Below, piece after piece: positions 24,496-32,560 of a stretch of DNA of 64,000 nt. The notes under the pieces are model-generated. The model saw only the letters and a program-made list of their open reading frames with translations, was not told the DNA's origin and made no database searches. Each line of letters opens with the position of its first letter. Within the stretch, counting starts at the first letter, position 1. The stretch lies in assembly GCF_008275125.1 (NCBI RefSeq), contig NZ_CP043473.1:1736001-1800000 (forward strand), given 5' to 3'. The DNA is from Chromobacterium paludis (lineage in GTDB: Bacteria > Pseudomonadota > Gammaproteobacteria > Burkholderiales > Chromobacteriaceae). Made by a program: the position numbers and the translations under genes.

Positions 24496-25019
24496 TGCTG
24501 GTCATCCTCAAATACTGGCGCGAAATCCTGCTGGCGCTGGCCATCGCAGCCCTTGTGGCACTGGGCTGGGAGGCGCGCGCCGTCATGGCGGAGCGAGACG
24601 CTGCCGACGCCAGGGCCGCGCAGGCTCAGCAGCTGGCGAATCAGGTGCAGGCAGCGCGCGCAGCTGAGCATGCCAAGGCCGCCAGCGAAGCCGCGGCTTC
24701 CGCTCAATATCAGAAAGGACTCGAAGATGGGAAACAAGACCTGGCTGCTGCCGTTGATCGGCTGCGTGCTAATCTCCGGCTGCGCGACCAGCAGCTTGCC
24801 CGTGCCGGGCATTTGCCCGCAACTACCGCCGGCGCCGGCCGACGTGATGCGTCCCCGCCAGCCGACTTTCTTGCAGCGCATGGAGAAGATGCTCTCCGAC
24901 TCGCCGGCGAGGCCGATGACGTCGTAAAACAGCTTAGCGCCTGCCAAGTGATTTTGCAGGCTGATCGCCAGCTGCCGCTCTACTCCAAAACAAAAAAAGC
25001 CCCTATGGGGCTTTTTTGA
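24495..25019 (+). CDS. Inner-membrane spanin, Rz-like
   Basis: ATG 24495 is seven bases after AAGGAGG. The 174-residue product has one N-terminal membrane helix (residues about 9-27, LLALAIAALVALGW) followed by a long Ala/Gln/Arg/Glu coiled coil, the i-spanin layout. It pairs with the nested Rz1 to fuse inner and outer membranes in the last lysis step. Its C-terminal codons (KTKKAPMGLF) are read through a terminator hairpin, so stop and terminator coincide. Confidence 0.85.
   Translation: MLVILKYWREILLALAIAALVALGWEARAVMAERDAADARAAQAQQLANQVQAARAAEHAKAASEAAASAQYQKGLEDGKQDLAAAVDRLRANLRLRDQQLARAGHLPATTAGAGRRDASPPADFLAAHGEDALRLAGEADDVVKQLSACQVILQADRQLPLYSKTKKAPMGLF
24727..24927 (+). CDS. Outer-membrane spanin lipoprotein, Rz1-like, nested in Rz
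   Basis: A complete 66-codon reading lies in the +1 frame inside the Rz gene. ATG 24727 has AAAGGA upstream. The protein has a lipoprotein signal ending in the lipobox 'LISGC' (Cys19), then a Pro-rich part (PGICPQLPPAPADVMRP), the hallmark of Rz1. It would be anchored in the outer membrane and bind the Rz coiled coil. Nested Rz/Rz1 pairs are well known. Confidence 0.88.
   Translation: MGNKTWLLPLIGCVLISGCATSSLPVPGICPQLPPAPADVMRPRQPTFLQRMEKMLSDSPARPMTS
24993..25017 (+). terminator. Intrinsic terminator ending the lysis operon
   Basis: AAAAAAGCCCC-TAT-GGGGCTTTTTT is an 11-bp stem with a built-in T-run. It overlaps the last codons of Rz. The A-run on the left makes it work in both directions, so it can also end the leftward cold-shock transcript. 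Confidence 0.85.
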
Positions 25020-25031
25020 TAGCGGCAATGC

Positions 25032-25235
25032 TTAAAGCGGCTGAATGCCAGTCGCTGCCGGGCCCTTTTGGCCCATCGCTCTGGTGAAGCCCACTTTTTG
25101 GCCTTCATTCAGAGATTTGAATCCATCTGCACGAATTTCAGAAAAGTGTGCGAACAGATCATCACCACCATTGTCCGGGGTGATAAAACCAAAACCTTTT
25201 GCGTCGTTGAAAAATTTAACGATCCCAGTTTCCAT
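25032..25235 (-). CDS. cspA: Cold-shock protein, CspA family
   Basis: Minus-strand ATG at 25,235 follows AAGGAG seven bases away; the longer in-frame start would include this site. The 67-residue product is a single cold-shock domain with RNP1 'KGFGFI' (13-18) and RNP2 'DLFAHF' (26-31). It binds single-stranded RNA as a chaperone. The C-terminal strand reads [16 protein letters not shown], slightly divergent from the usual V-x-x-G-x-K-G-P. It may be a host gene at the prophage edge or a phage-carried gene; cold-shock genes occur in both. Confidence 0.93.
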   Translation of the reverse strand: METGIVKFFNDAKGFGFITPDNGGDDLFAHFSEIRADGFKSLNEGQKVGFTRAMGQKGPAATGIQPL

Positions 25236-25264
25236 AATGTACTCCTTGCGTGTCAATTAAGGGC

Positions 25265-25293
25265 AATAAAATTGCCAAAGGCATGATAATCAA
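25265..25293 (-). promoter_or_regulatory. Probable cspA promoter
   Basis: Reading leftward: TTGATT (25,293-25,288), 17 bases, TTTATT (25,270-25,265), about 30 bases before the start codon. A short GGCAAT/ATTGCC repeat surrounds the -10 box. The implied leader is short, without the long cold-shock 5' UTR of cspA in E. coli. Confidence 0.45.
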
Positions 25294-25777
25294 GGAATAG
25301 ATAAGGAAACAATGAAGACCAACTTGGATGGGCAACGAGGTGTCGATAGATATGGCGCTTGAATATCCTGCTTTTTCATTGTGCACAGATTGTCTTTAAA
25401 CTGTCAAGCGGAATTGACAAAACACTGGTACGAGGGGCGAATCATGTCGGGCATGGCCATGTCCAGCTCATCGGCCAAGTCCATCAGGTCATAGGGGCGT
25501 GTCATGGGGTGATTCGCATCTTGAATTTGTACAATTTCAATATGCGGAATAGGCGCGCCGCCGGCAACTGGCATCCGACGAGCGGTGGGGATATGACGGA
25601 GACTCCTCTGTTGCTGATCGCACCCGCCCTGCTGCGAACCCGGCGATCATCCGGTATAGTAATCCGTAACATTTCACCCTACCCTTCCCCCAGCAAAACA
25701 AATTGGGGGTACATATGGGGGTATCAAATAGCTGGCCATCTAATTTACGCCAGTAAAATCAAGGATATAGGCCAAAA
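25294..25777. other. Prophage/host junction region, about 480 bases without a clear gene
   Basis: No convincing gene is seen. A 142-codon plus-strand reading (25,359-25,787) overlaps the trpG start, has a poor start context and is rejected. A 33-codon minus-strand ORF (25,505-25,404) has the sequence pattern of a real protein fragment (acidic, Met/Asp/Leu-rich) and could be a phage gene remnant. At 25,704 and 25,716 two TGGGGGTA direct repeats lie 12 bases apart, like arm-type integrase sites. The right attachment site of the prophage may therefore lie here, but the left end is needed to prove it. Confidence 0.35.
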
Positions 25778-26347
25778 ATGCTATTGATGATTGATAACTA
25801 CGACTCCTTCACTTACAACCTGGTGCAATACTTCGGCGAGCTGGGGCAGGAGGTGAAGGTGTTCCGCAACGACGAGATATCAGTGGAACAAATCGAGGCG
25901 CTGAAACCTCAATACCTCGTCATTTCGCCCGGACCTTGCACCCCCAACGAGGCAGGCGTATCGGTCCCGGCCATCCTGCACTTCGCCGGCAAGCTGCCCA
26001 TCATGGGCGTATGCCTGGGCCACCAGGGCATAGGCCAGGCCTTCGGCGGCAAGATCATCCACGCCAAACAGTTGATGCACGGCAAGGTCTCCCCCGTGAG
26101 CCATTTGGACAAGGGCATGTTCCGCGGCCTGCCCAATCCGGTGACCTGCACCCGCTACCACTCGCTGGTCATCGAACGCGAGACCCTGCCAGACTGCCTG
26201 GAAATCACCGCCTGGACCGATGACGGCGAAATCATGGGCGTGCGCCACAAAACGCTGCCCATTGAGGGCGTGCAGTTCCATCCGGAATCCATCCTCACCG
26301 AGCATGGCCACCGCATGCTGGACAATTTCCTGAAAGAGTTCGCCTGA
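25778..26347 (+). CDS. trpG: Anthranilate synthase component II (glutamine amidotransferase)
   Basis: A 189-residue class I amidotransferase. The catalytic triad is visible: Cys79 in '[10 protein letters not shown]', His168 and Glu170 in 'QFHPESIL'. The N-terminus '[20 protein letters not shown]' is diagnostic for TrpG/PabA. It supplies ammonia to TrpE for anthranilate, the first step of tryptophan synthesis, and may also serve PabB. AAGGATATAGG precedes the start. The next gene is coupled by TGATG, and trpD follows that. trpE is not in the window. Confidence 0.95.
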   Translation: MLLMIDNYDSFTYNLVQYFGELGQEVKVFRNDEISVEQIEALKPQYLVISPGPCTPNEAGVSVPAILHFAGKLPIMGVCLGHQGIGQAFGGKIIHAKQLMHGKVSPVSHLDKGMFRGLPNPVTCTRYHSLVIERETLPDCLEITAWTDDGEIMGVRHKTLPIEGVQFHPESILTEHGHRMLDNFLKEFA

Positions 26348-26736
26348 TGCGTTCGGCGCGGTTGCTCATCGCGGCATTGCTGATGCCGCTGGCAGCGAGC
26401 GCGGGCGCGCTGGACGAATGCACGCAGCGCCAGCCGAACACCCCCGCCATCGCCGCCTGCCTTCAGCAGCGCCACGCCGACATCCTGGCCAAGCTTCAGG
26501 CGCAAGAAGACCGCGCGCTGGAGGCCATGCGCAAGCTGGACGCCGCCACCGACAATCGATTCCATGCCGCGCGCGAGCTGCGCCGCGCCCGCCAAGCCTA
26601 CGAGGCCTATCGCCGCCAGCAATGCGACTGGGTGGAGGCCAGCTACGCCAGCGGCAACGGCGCCGGGCGCGCGCGCCAGGCCTGCGAAATTGACCTCGAC
26701 ACGCAAAGACTGGCCGAGCTGGGCCGGCAAAGCTGA
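26347..26736 (+). CDS. Secreted LprI-like (DUF1311) protein
   Basis: The start overlaps the trpG stop (TGATG). The 129-residue product has a signal peptide ([21 protein letters not shown]) and a helical domain with four Cys, as in the LprI/DUF1311 family: 'LDECTQRQ', 'IAACLQQRH', 'RQQCDWVEA' and 'RQACEIDL'. Some family members inhibit lysozyme in the periplasm. The hallmark 'F-x-x-A-R-x-x-R-x-A-x-Y' segment is present. It has no known link to tryptophan synthesis despite lying between trpG and trpD. Confidence 0.8.
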   Translation: MRSARLLIAALLMPLAASAGALDECTQRQPNTPAIAACLQQRHADILAKLQAQEDRALEAMRKLDAATDNRFHAARELRRARQAYEAYRRQQCDWVEASYASGNGAGRARQACEIDLDTQRLAELGRQS

Positions 26737-26750
26737 TTAGGAATCACCTT

Positions 26751-27779
26751 ATGATTACCCCCCAAGCCGCCCTGAACCGCCTGATAGACGGCAACGAACT
26801 GTTTTACGATGAAATGCTGGCGCTGATGCGCCAGATCATGCGCGGCGAATTGACGCCCGCGCAGACCGCGGCCATTTTGATCGGCCTGCGCGTCAAGGTG
26901 GAATCGGTATCGGAAATCGCCGCTGCCGCCACCGTGATGCGCGAATTCGCCACCCACGTGCCCGTGGCCCAGCGCCGCCACTTGGTGGACACCTGCGGCA
27001 CCGGCGGCGACAAGTCCCATACCTTCAATATCTCCACCACCTCGTCCTTCGTCGCCGCCGCCGCCGGCGCGCGCGTGGCCAAGCATGGCGGCCGTTCCGT
27101 ATCGTCCAGCTCCGGCAGCGCCGACGTGCTGGAAAAACTGGGCGTCAATCTGCAGCTGACGCCGGAACAAGTAGGCCTGTGCCTGGATGAAATCGGCCTA
27201 GGCTTCATGTTCGCGCCCAATCACCACAGCGCGATGAAGCATGTGGCGCCGATACGCAAGGAGCTGGGCGCGCGCACCATCTTCAATATCCTGGGCCCGC
27301 TGACCAATCCGGCGGATGCCGAAAACCAACTGATGGGCGTCTTCCATCCCGATCTGGTCGGCATCCAGTCGCGCGTGCTGAAGCAACTGGGCAGCAAACA
27401 CGTGATGATCGTGCACGGCTGCGATGGCCTGGACGAGCTGACGCTGTCCGGCCCCAGCCAGGTAGCGGAACTGAAGGATGGCGAGATCCTGGAATATGAG
27501 CTGGAACCGGGCGAGTTCGGCTTGCAGACCTGTGAACTGAAGGCCTTGCGCGCCGACACGGCAGAACAATCGCGGGATCGCCTGCTGTCGGTGCTGGACG
27601 GCGAGCCGGGTCCGGCGCGCGACATCGTGCTGTACAATGCCGGCGCGGCGATTTACACCGCGGACCTCGCCGCAAGTCTGGCCGATGGTGTTACCATGGC
27701 GCGCGAAGCCTTGGATAGCGGCAAGGCTCGGCAGAAACTCAATGAATTGATAGCAATGACCGGAAAATTCGGCCATTGA
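26751..27779 (+). CDS. trpD: Anthranilate phosphoribosyltransferase
   Basis: A 342-residue enzyme of standard length. It transfers phosphoribose from PRPP to anthranilate. Motifs: PRPP/pyrophosphate loop '[17 protein letters not shown]' near residue 80, '[18 protein letters not shown]' near residue 110 and 'GPLTNPA' near residue 180. It starts 14 bases after the LprI-like gene in the same transcript. trpC, often next in betaproteobacteria, is absent; a phosphomannomutase follows. Confidence 0.95.
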   Translation: MITPQAALNRLIDGNELFYDEMLALMRQIMRGELTPAQTAAILIGLRVKVESVSEIAAAATVMREFATHVPVAQRRHLVDTCGTGGDKSHTFNISTTSSFVAAAAGARVAKHGGRSVSSSSGSADVLEKLGVNLQLTPEQVGLCLDEIGLGFMFAPNHHSAMKHVAPIRKELGARTIFNILGPLTNPADAENQLMGVFHPDLVGIQSRVLKQLGSKHVMIVHGCDGLDELTLSGPSQVAELKDGEILEYELEPGEFGLQTCELKALRADTAEQSRDRLLSVLDGEPGPARDIVLYNAGAAIYTADLAASLADGVTMAREALDSGKARQKLNELIAMTGKFGH

Positions 27780-27834
27780 CAGAGAAATCACGGCGCGCGT
27801 GGCGCCCATTAATCTTGGACCGTGTCAGAACATC

Positions 27835-29211
27835 ATGAACAAACTATCCAAAGACATTTTCAAGGCCTATGACATCCGCGGCATCGTCGGCAAGACCCTG
27901 ACCGCAGCCGTCGCTCAGCAGATCGGCCAGGCCGTCGGCTCCGAGGCCAAGGCTCGCAAGGTCAAAGCCATTGTGATCGGCCGCGACGGCCGCCTGTCCG
28001 GCCCCGAACTCAGCGAAGCGCTGGCCGCCGGCATCCGCGCCGCCGGCGTGGACGTGATCGACGTCGGCCGCGTCGCCACGCCCATGCTGTACTTCGCCGC
28101 CCACCAGCTGGGCACCCTGTCCGGCGTGATGGTGACCGGCAGCCACAATCCGCCCGACTACAACGGCTTCAAAATGATGCTGGCCGGCGACACCCTGGCC
28201 GGCGACGACATCCAAAAATTGTATCAGCGCATCGTCGACAGCGACTTGGCGGAAGGCGAAGGCGGCTACGCCACCCATGACATCGCGGAGGCTTATTTGG
28301 AGCGCATCACCTCCGACATCAAGCTGGAGCGCCCGCTGAACATCGTGGTGGACAGCGGCAATGGCGTGGCCGGCGCCTTTGCCCCGCTGCTGTACCGACG
28401 CCTGGGCTGCAAGGTGCGCGAGCTGTTCTGCGACGTGGACGGCACGTTCCCCAACCACCATCCGGACCCAGCCAAGCCTGAAAACCTGAAGGACGTGCAG
28501 GAAGCGCTGGCCAAGACCGATGCGGAAATCGGCCTGGCATTCGACGGCGACGGCGACCGCCTGGGCGTGGTCACCAAGGACGGCAATATCATCTGGCCGG
28601 ACCGCCAACTGATGCTGTACGCGGCCGACGTGCTGGAGCGCAATCCCAAGGCCAAGATCATTTTCGACGTGAAATCCACCCGCCTGCTCAAGCCCTGGAT
28701 CAAGAAAAACGGCGGCACGCCGGTGATGGCGCGCACTGGCCACAGCTTCATCAAGGCCAAGATCAAGGAAACCGGCGCCCTGCTGGCCGGCGAAATGAGC
28801 GGCCACGTGTTCTTCAAGGAGCGCTGGTACGGTTTCGACGACGGCATCTACACCGGCGCCCGCCTGCTGGAGGTGCTGTCGCGCGTGGAAGACCCTAGCG
28901 AACTGTTGAACGCCCTGCCCAATGCTGTCTCCACCCCGGAGCTCAACTTGAAGATGGCCAAGGAAGGCGAAAACCACGCGCTGATCGCCAAACTGCAGGA
29001 GTCGGCCAAGTTCGATGGCGCCGAGGAAATCAACACCCTGGACGGCCTGCGCGTGGAGTACAAGGACGGTTTCGGCCTGGCCCGCGCCTCCAACACCACC
29101 CCGGTGATCGTGCTGCGCTTCGAAGCGGATAACGAGGAAGCGCTGGAGCGGATCAAAGGCGATTTCCGCCGCGTGCTGGCCACCGCCACCGACGCCAAAT
29201 TGCCGTTCTGA
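27835..29211 (+). CDS. Phosphomannomutase / phosphoglucomutase (AlgC/ManB type)
   Basis: ATG 27835 (MNKLSKDIFKAYDIRG) is the normal start; an earlier GTG-type start would add 12 residues. The 458-residue enzyme has the phosphoserine loop 'TGSHNPPDYNG' (Ser103), the metal loop 'DGDGDRLGV' near residue 238 and the sugar loop 'GEMSGHVFF' near residue 320. It interconverts mannose- or glucose-6-P and 1-P for LPS and exopolysaccharide precursors. Length and motifs match the AlgC subgroup with dual specificity. Its own hairpin terminator follows. Confidence 0.92.
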   Translation: MNKLSKDIFKAYDIRGIVGKTLTAAVAQQIGQAVGSEAKARKVKAIVIGRDGRLSGPELSEALAAGIRAAGVDVIDVGRVATPMLYFAAHQLGTLSGVMVTGSHNPPDYNGFKMMLAGDTLAGDDIQKLYQRIVDSDLAEGEGGYATHDIAEAYLERITSDIKLERPLNIVVDSGNGVAGAFAPLLYRRLGCKVRELFCDVDGTFPNHHPDPAKPENLKDVQEALAKTDAEIGLAFDGDGDRLGVVTKDGNIIWPDRQLMLYAADVLERNPKAKIIFDVKSTRLLKPWIKKNGGTPVMARTGHSFIKAKIKETGALLAGEMSGHVFFKERWYGFDDGIYTGARLLEVLSRVEDPSELLNALPNAVSTPELNLKMAKEGENHALIAKLQESAKFDGAEEINTLDGLRVEYKDGFGLARASNTTPVIVLRFEADNEEALERIKGDFRRVLATATDAKLPF

Positions 29212-29254
29212 TGCCGCTCGGCCGCGTGATCGCGGCTGATGAACTACGCTATCA

Positions 29255-29279
29255 GGGGACATGGGTTGACCATGTCCCC
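29255..29279 (+). terminator. Perfect hairpin after phosphomannomutase
   Basis: GGGGACATGG-GTTGA-CCATGTCCCC, a 10-bp stem followed by GTTGTATT. It separates the mutase from prmB, whose start is 20 bases on. Confidence 0.6.
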
Positions 29280-29299
29280 GTTGTATTGAAAGGAATGCC

Positions 29300-30217
29300 A
29301 TGTATCAACTGGCCGCCAGCCACTTCACCACCACGCGCGACCTGCTGCGCTTTGCCGTCTCTCGCTTCAATGAGGCCGAACTGACCTACGGCCACGGCAC
29401 CAGCAACGCCCATGATGAAGCCGCCTATCTGATTCTGTCTGCGCTGCAATTGCCCATCGACAAGCTGGAACCTTACCTGGACGCCAAACTGTTGCCCGAA
29501 GAAGTGGAAACCGTGGTGGAGCTGATCCGCCGCCGCGCCGAAGACAAGGTGCCGGTCGCCTACCTGACCAACGAGGCCTGGCAAGGCGAGTTCAATTTCT
29601 ACGTCGACGAACGCGTGCTGGTGCCGCGCTCCTTCATCTACGAGCTGCTGGGCGAACCGCTGGCGCCGTGGATCGAGCACCCGGAACTGGTGCATCGCGC
29701 GCTGGACCTGTGCACCGGCTCCGGCTGCCTGGCCGTCCAGCTGGCCCACCACTACCCGGACGCCGAGGTCGATGCCGTCGACATCTCGCTGGATGCGCTG
29801 GAGGTGGCGGCGATCAACGTCGAACACTACGGCCTGCAGGACCGGATCAACCTGATCCACACCGATATGTTCGAGGGCATCGAAGAGAAGTACGACCTGA
29901 TCATCTCCAATCCGCCCTATGTCGATGCCGAATCGGTGGACGAGCTGCCGCAGGAATACCTGCACGAGCCGGAAATCGCGCTCGGCTCCGGCGAAGACGG
30001 CCTGGACGCCACGCGCGAAATCCTGCGCCGCGCGCCGGACTTCCTCAACGAACGCGGCGTGCTGCTGGTGGAAATCGGCCACAACCGCGACATGCTGGAA
30101 GAATGCTTCCCCACCCTGCCCTTCATGTGGATGGAAACGCAGAGCGGCGATGGGTTCGTCTTCTTACTGACGAGAGAAGACCTAGTTGCCGGACTAGCCG
30201 CCGATCAGCAAGGCTGA
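29300..30217 (+). CDS. prmB: 50S ribosomal protein L3 N5-glutamine methyltransferase
   Basis: A 305-residue SAM-dependent enzyme. The SAM loop 'LDLCTGSGCLAVQ' is near residue 135 and the catalytic 'NPPY' near residue 204, typical of glutamine N5-methyltransferases. The N-terminal part with 'TYGHGTSNAHDEAAYLI' and 'YLTNEAWQGEFNFYVDERVLVPRS' marks PrmB rather than PrmC. It methylates a Gln of L3. AAAGGA lies before the start. Confidence 0.93.
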   Translation: MYQLAASHFTTTRDLLRFAVSRFNEAELTYGHGTSNAHDEAAYLILSALQLPIDKLEPYLDAKLLPEEVETVVELIRRRAEDKVPVAYLTNEAWQGEFNFYVDERVLVPRSFIYELLGEPLAPWIEHPELVHRALDLCTGSGCLAVQLAHHYPDAEVDAVDISLDALEVAAINVEHYGLQDRINLIHTDMFEGIEEKYDLIISNPPYVDAESVDELPQEYLHEPEIALGSGEDGLDATREILRRAPDFLNERGVLLVEIGHNRDMLEECFPTLPFMWMETQSGDGFVFLLTREDLVAGLAADQQG

Positions 30218-30502
30218 AACGACTTTAACCAGCGTATCGCGCGCCTGTGAACCGTTGACCTTTGCTGAGGGGTTGCACTTGCGACGGATCAAGGCCTTTC
30301 CCTCTCAGCCAGCGAGGACAAGGAAGAACCGGAGCGAAACACGCCCAGGCTGTGGTTTTGGCCGAACCCGACCCTCGCAACAAACGTCAACCGCTCCAGG
30401 TACCACCAAGCGGATTGCGCAAGCACGAACCAACGAGCCGGCAAACACACGGGGGGCGCTAACCCCCCCGCTGTGATTTCCAAGCTCCCTCGCCTGCAAG
30501 CC
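30218..30502. other. Intergenic space between convergent genes
   Basis: No gene is supported. A hairpin GGGGGG-CGCTAA-CCCCCC at 30,451-30,468 lies near the 3' end of the leftward sulfotransferase gene and may act as a terminator, though no T-run follows. The two short plus-strand readings here (30,255-30,476) have no ribosome site. Confidence 0.5.
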
Positions 30503-31573
30503 TTACTTCACCGCAGGCATGGAAAACTCCACCTGCCGATCACGTTGCAGTCGGCGCCGGATCCCCGCCAGATAGTCCGCCCGGCTCTGCCTCAGGATGT
30601 AGTCTCGATGATTGTCTCGCCGCAGGTCCCCCCAGGCTTGCGCCCGCGCCTGCAGCGAGCGGATTTCCGCCGCTTTGATCAGCTCCTCGTTCAGCGGCAA
30701 CTGCCCCGCCGTCAGCATGGAGTAACCATATCGCGCCATATAGTCGCGGCAGACGGTTTCGATGATCTCGATCTCGCGCATCGACAACTGCTGTTTGAAC
30801 TTGTCGGCATTGGCGGCGATGGGCGGAAAGTGATTGGATGACCACAACGCGGACAGCCGCGCGATCTTGGCCGCCTCATAGGAGCTGCGAATGTCCAGCA
30901 TTTGCGGCAAAAAGGCGATGCCGAAGAAATCGCACACCTGGCGCAGCACCGTTTGCTGATCGGCCAGAAAGTCCTCATAGCGTATCGTGAGCACTTTGTC
31001 GGCGCGCTGCGCCAGCAGGCGGTCCGCGGCCTGATAGGCGGCCAGCCAGGTGCGCACGTTCAGCACGGTGTCAAAGTCGTGAATGATGGCGCGATTGATC
31101 GAAGCGATCTGGGCGCGCGGATCTCGCACGACGTTCAAAAAGCGCATATTGGGAAACAAGCGCAGTAACTCGTCCGCGTAGTGCACGCTATCCAGGGATT
31201 TGTCCATCACCACCCTGGCCTGCTGCTTCTCTCCTGCCCGCAGCAGCATCTCCCACACGATGCGGTGGACGCTGCGCGGCTGATCCGCAAGCGACTCAAA
31301 CAGCTCCACCGGATCAAAAACGATATCCGGCCATTTCACCATGCTGGCTGCCTGCAGGCCCACCACATCCACCACAAGCTGGAAATAGCTTCTATCCTGG
31401 GACAAGTCGCCATAAAGCGGCAGCAGCGGCATGAAATCCACGATATGAAGCGGATAGGGCGAGAAGAACTCATGGCTGAAGTTGAGCCGCAAACGCAATG
31501 CATGGCTACCGCATCGTCGCAGCGGAATCATCAGCACCGGCAGCGGACGATGGGATTCAGATGAAATAGTCAT
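30503..31573 (-). CDS. PAPS-dependent sulfotransferase family protein
   Basis: A 356-residue protein with the 5'-phosphosulfate loop pattern near the N-terminus ('PLRRCGSHALRLRL', residues 17-30) and a 3'-phosphate-binding segment 'VVRDPRAQIASINRA' near residue 150, which is the standard R-D-P-R-x-x-x-x-S of sulfotransferases. 'LTIRYEDFLADQQTVLRQVCDFFGI' (split motif, Y-E-D near residue 200) is also typical. It transfers sulfate from PAPS to an unknown acceptor. Its start lies 17 bases inside the 3' end of cysC, so the PAPS maker and user are one unit. No membrane segment; cytoplasmic. Confidence 0.85.
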   Translation of the reverse strand: MTISSESHRPLPVLMIPLRRCGSHALRLRLNFSHEFFSPYPLHIVDFMPLLPLYGDLSQDRSYFQLVVDVVGLQAASMVKWPDIVFDPVELFESLADQPRSVHRIVWEMLLRAGEKQQARVVMDKSLDSVHYADELLRLFPNMRFLNVVRDPRAQIASINRAIIHDFDTVLNVRTWLAAYQAADRLLAQRADKVLTIRYEDFLADQQTVLRQVCDFFGIAFLPQMLDIRSSYEAAKIARLSALWSSNHFPPIAANADKFKQQLSMREIEIIETVCRDYMARYGYSMLTAGQLPLNEELIKAAEIRSLQARAQAWGDLRRDNHRDYILRQSRADYLAGIRRRLQRDRQVEFSMPAVK

Positions 31574-32216
31574 GGCATGCCCTCTGTTTCATGGCCGCTG
31601 CGCTGCAACGATGCAACACCAGGCCAAACAAACGCTCCACGGCCTCATCCGGCCTCAGCGTTCCCGTATCCAGCGCCAGCGCCGGCTGCGGCGGCGGCTC
31701 GTAAGGCGCCGACACCCCGGTGAACTGCGCAATTTCCCCGGAGCGGGCCTTGGCGTACAGGCCCTTGCAGTCCCGCGCCTCGCACACCGATAGGGCGGTG
31801 CTGACATAGATTTCCGCAAAACGGTGCTCGCCTATGATTTCGCGCGCCATTTCGCGGTCGCCGCGCAGCGGCGAGATGCAGGCGGCCAGGACAATCAGGC
31901 CGGCCTCGTTCATCAGCCGCGCCACCTCCGCCACGCGGCGGATATTCTCCTGCCGGTCAGCCGTCGAGAAGCCAAGGTTGCGATTGAGTCCATGGCGCAA
32001 ATTGTCGCCATCCAGCACCACGGACGAAAACCCGGCTCGCACCAGGCGCGCTTCCAAGGCGTAAGCAAGGGTGGACTTGCCCGCCCCGCTCAGACCGGTC
32101 AGCCACAGCGTCATGGCGTCATGTCCAAACAGCCGCTGCCGATCCGTCAGCCGAATACGGCCGGCGGTTTTGAAAATATTGGCGGGTACGCCCGCCGGTG
32201 AAAGAGCCGTCGCCAT
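31557..32216 (-). CDS. cysC: Adenylylsulfate (APS) kinase
   Basis: The 219-residue kinase has Walker A 'GLSGAGKST' at 41-49, 'VLDGDNLRHGLNRNLGFS' (APS binding) and 'ISPLRGDREMARE'. It phosphorylates APS to PAPS. Here 'ISPLRGD' replaces the more common 'ISPFRAD'. No sulfurylase or PAPS reductase gene is adjacent, so this copy probably serves the downstream sulfotransferase rather than cysteine synthesis. The last 20 residues (HRCSAAAMKQRACHDYFI) extend beyond the usual end. Confidence 0.93.
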   Translation of the reverse strand: MATALSPAGVPANIFKTAGRIRLTDRQRLFGHDAMTLWLTGLSGAGKSTLAYALEARLVRAGFSSVVLDGDNLRHGLNRNLGFSTADRQENIRRVAEVARLMNEAGLIVLAACISPLRGDREMAREIIGEHRFAEIYVSTALSVCEARDCKGLYAKARSGEIAQFTGVSAPYEPPPQPALALDTGTLRPDEAVERLFGLVLHRCSAAAMKQRACHDYFI

Positions 32217-32560
32217 GATCCCATCCCGTCAAATCCCTGACATTTTGGTCATAGCGCGAACAGAATGAACAATGCCAGATAAAAAGACCAAGTCAGTATT
32301 TGCACGGATCATTCCATTCATATTGAAGATAAAACCGTCATTCCATTGTATTTATTATCAATAAAAGACCATCCCTCTTACCAAAGGCCGTTAAAAGCAC
32401 GGCCCTCGTCCCTCCGTCCGGCCCGATCATCAGACACGGCCATGCTTTGCAGTCGCCAAGCAAGCCTCGCCCGAGAATCCGCCACGTCGCGCCGACCCAG
32501 CCCGTAGCAGCCGTACGGAAGTACCTTACAAGGCTGGATCCGGGCCTGGGTCAGCAGGCC
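32217..32560. other. AT-rich upstream region of cysC
   Basis: No gene is visible. The part at 32,270-32,390 is much more AT-rich than its surroundings and probably holds the leftward cysC promoter. TCATTCCATT occurs twice, at 32,310 and 32,339 (29 bases apart), a candidate regulator site. A GGCCGT-N7-ACGGCC hairpin lies at 32,386-32,404. Confidence 0.4.

Noticed and set aside
25359..25787. 142-codon plus-strand ORF before trpG
   Set aside because: No ribosome site, mixed composition, and it runs into the trpG start; more likely a chance reading in the junction region.
30255..30476. Two short plus-strand ORFs after prmB
   Set aside because: No ribosome site, Arg/Pro/Thr-rich chance readings in a convergent intergenic gap.
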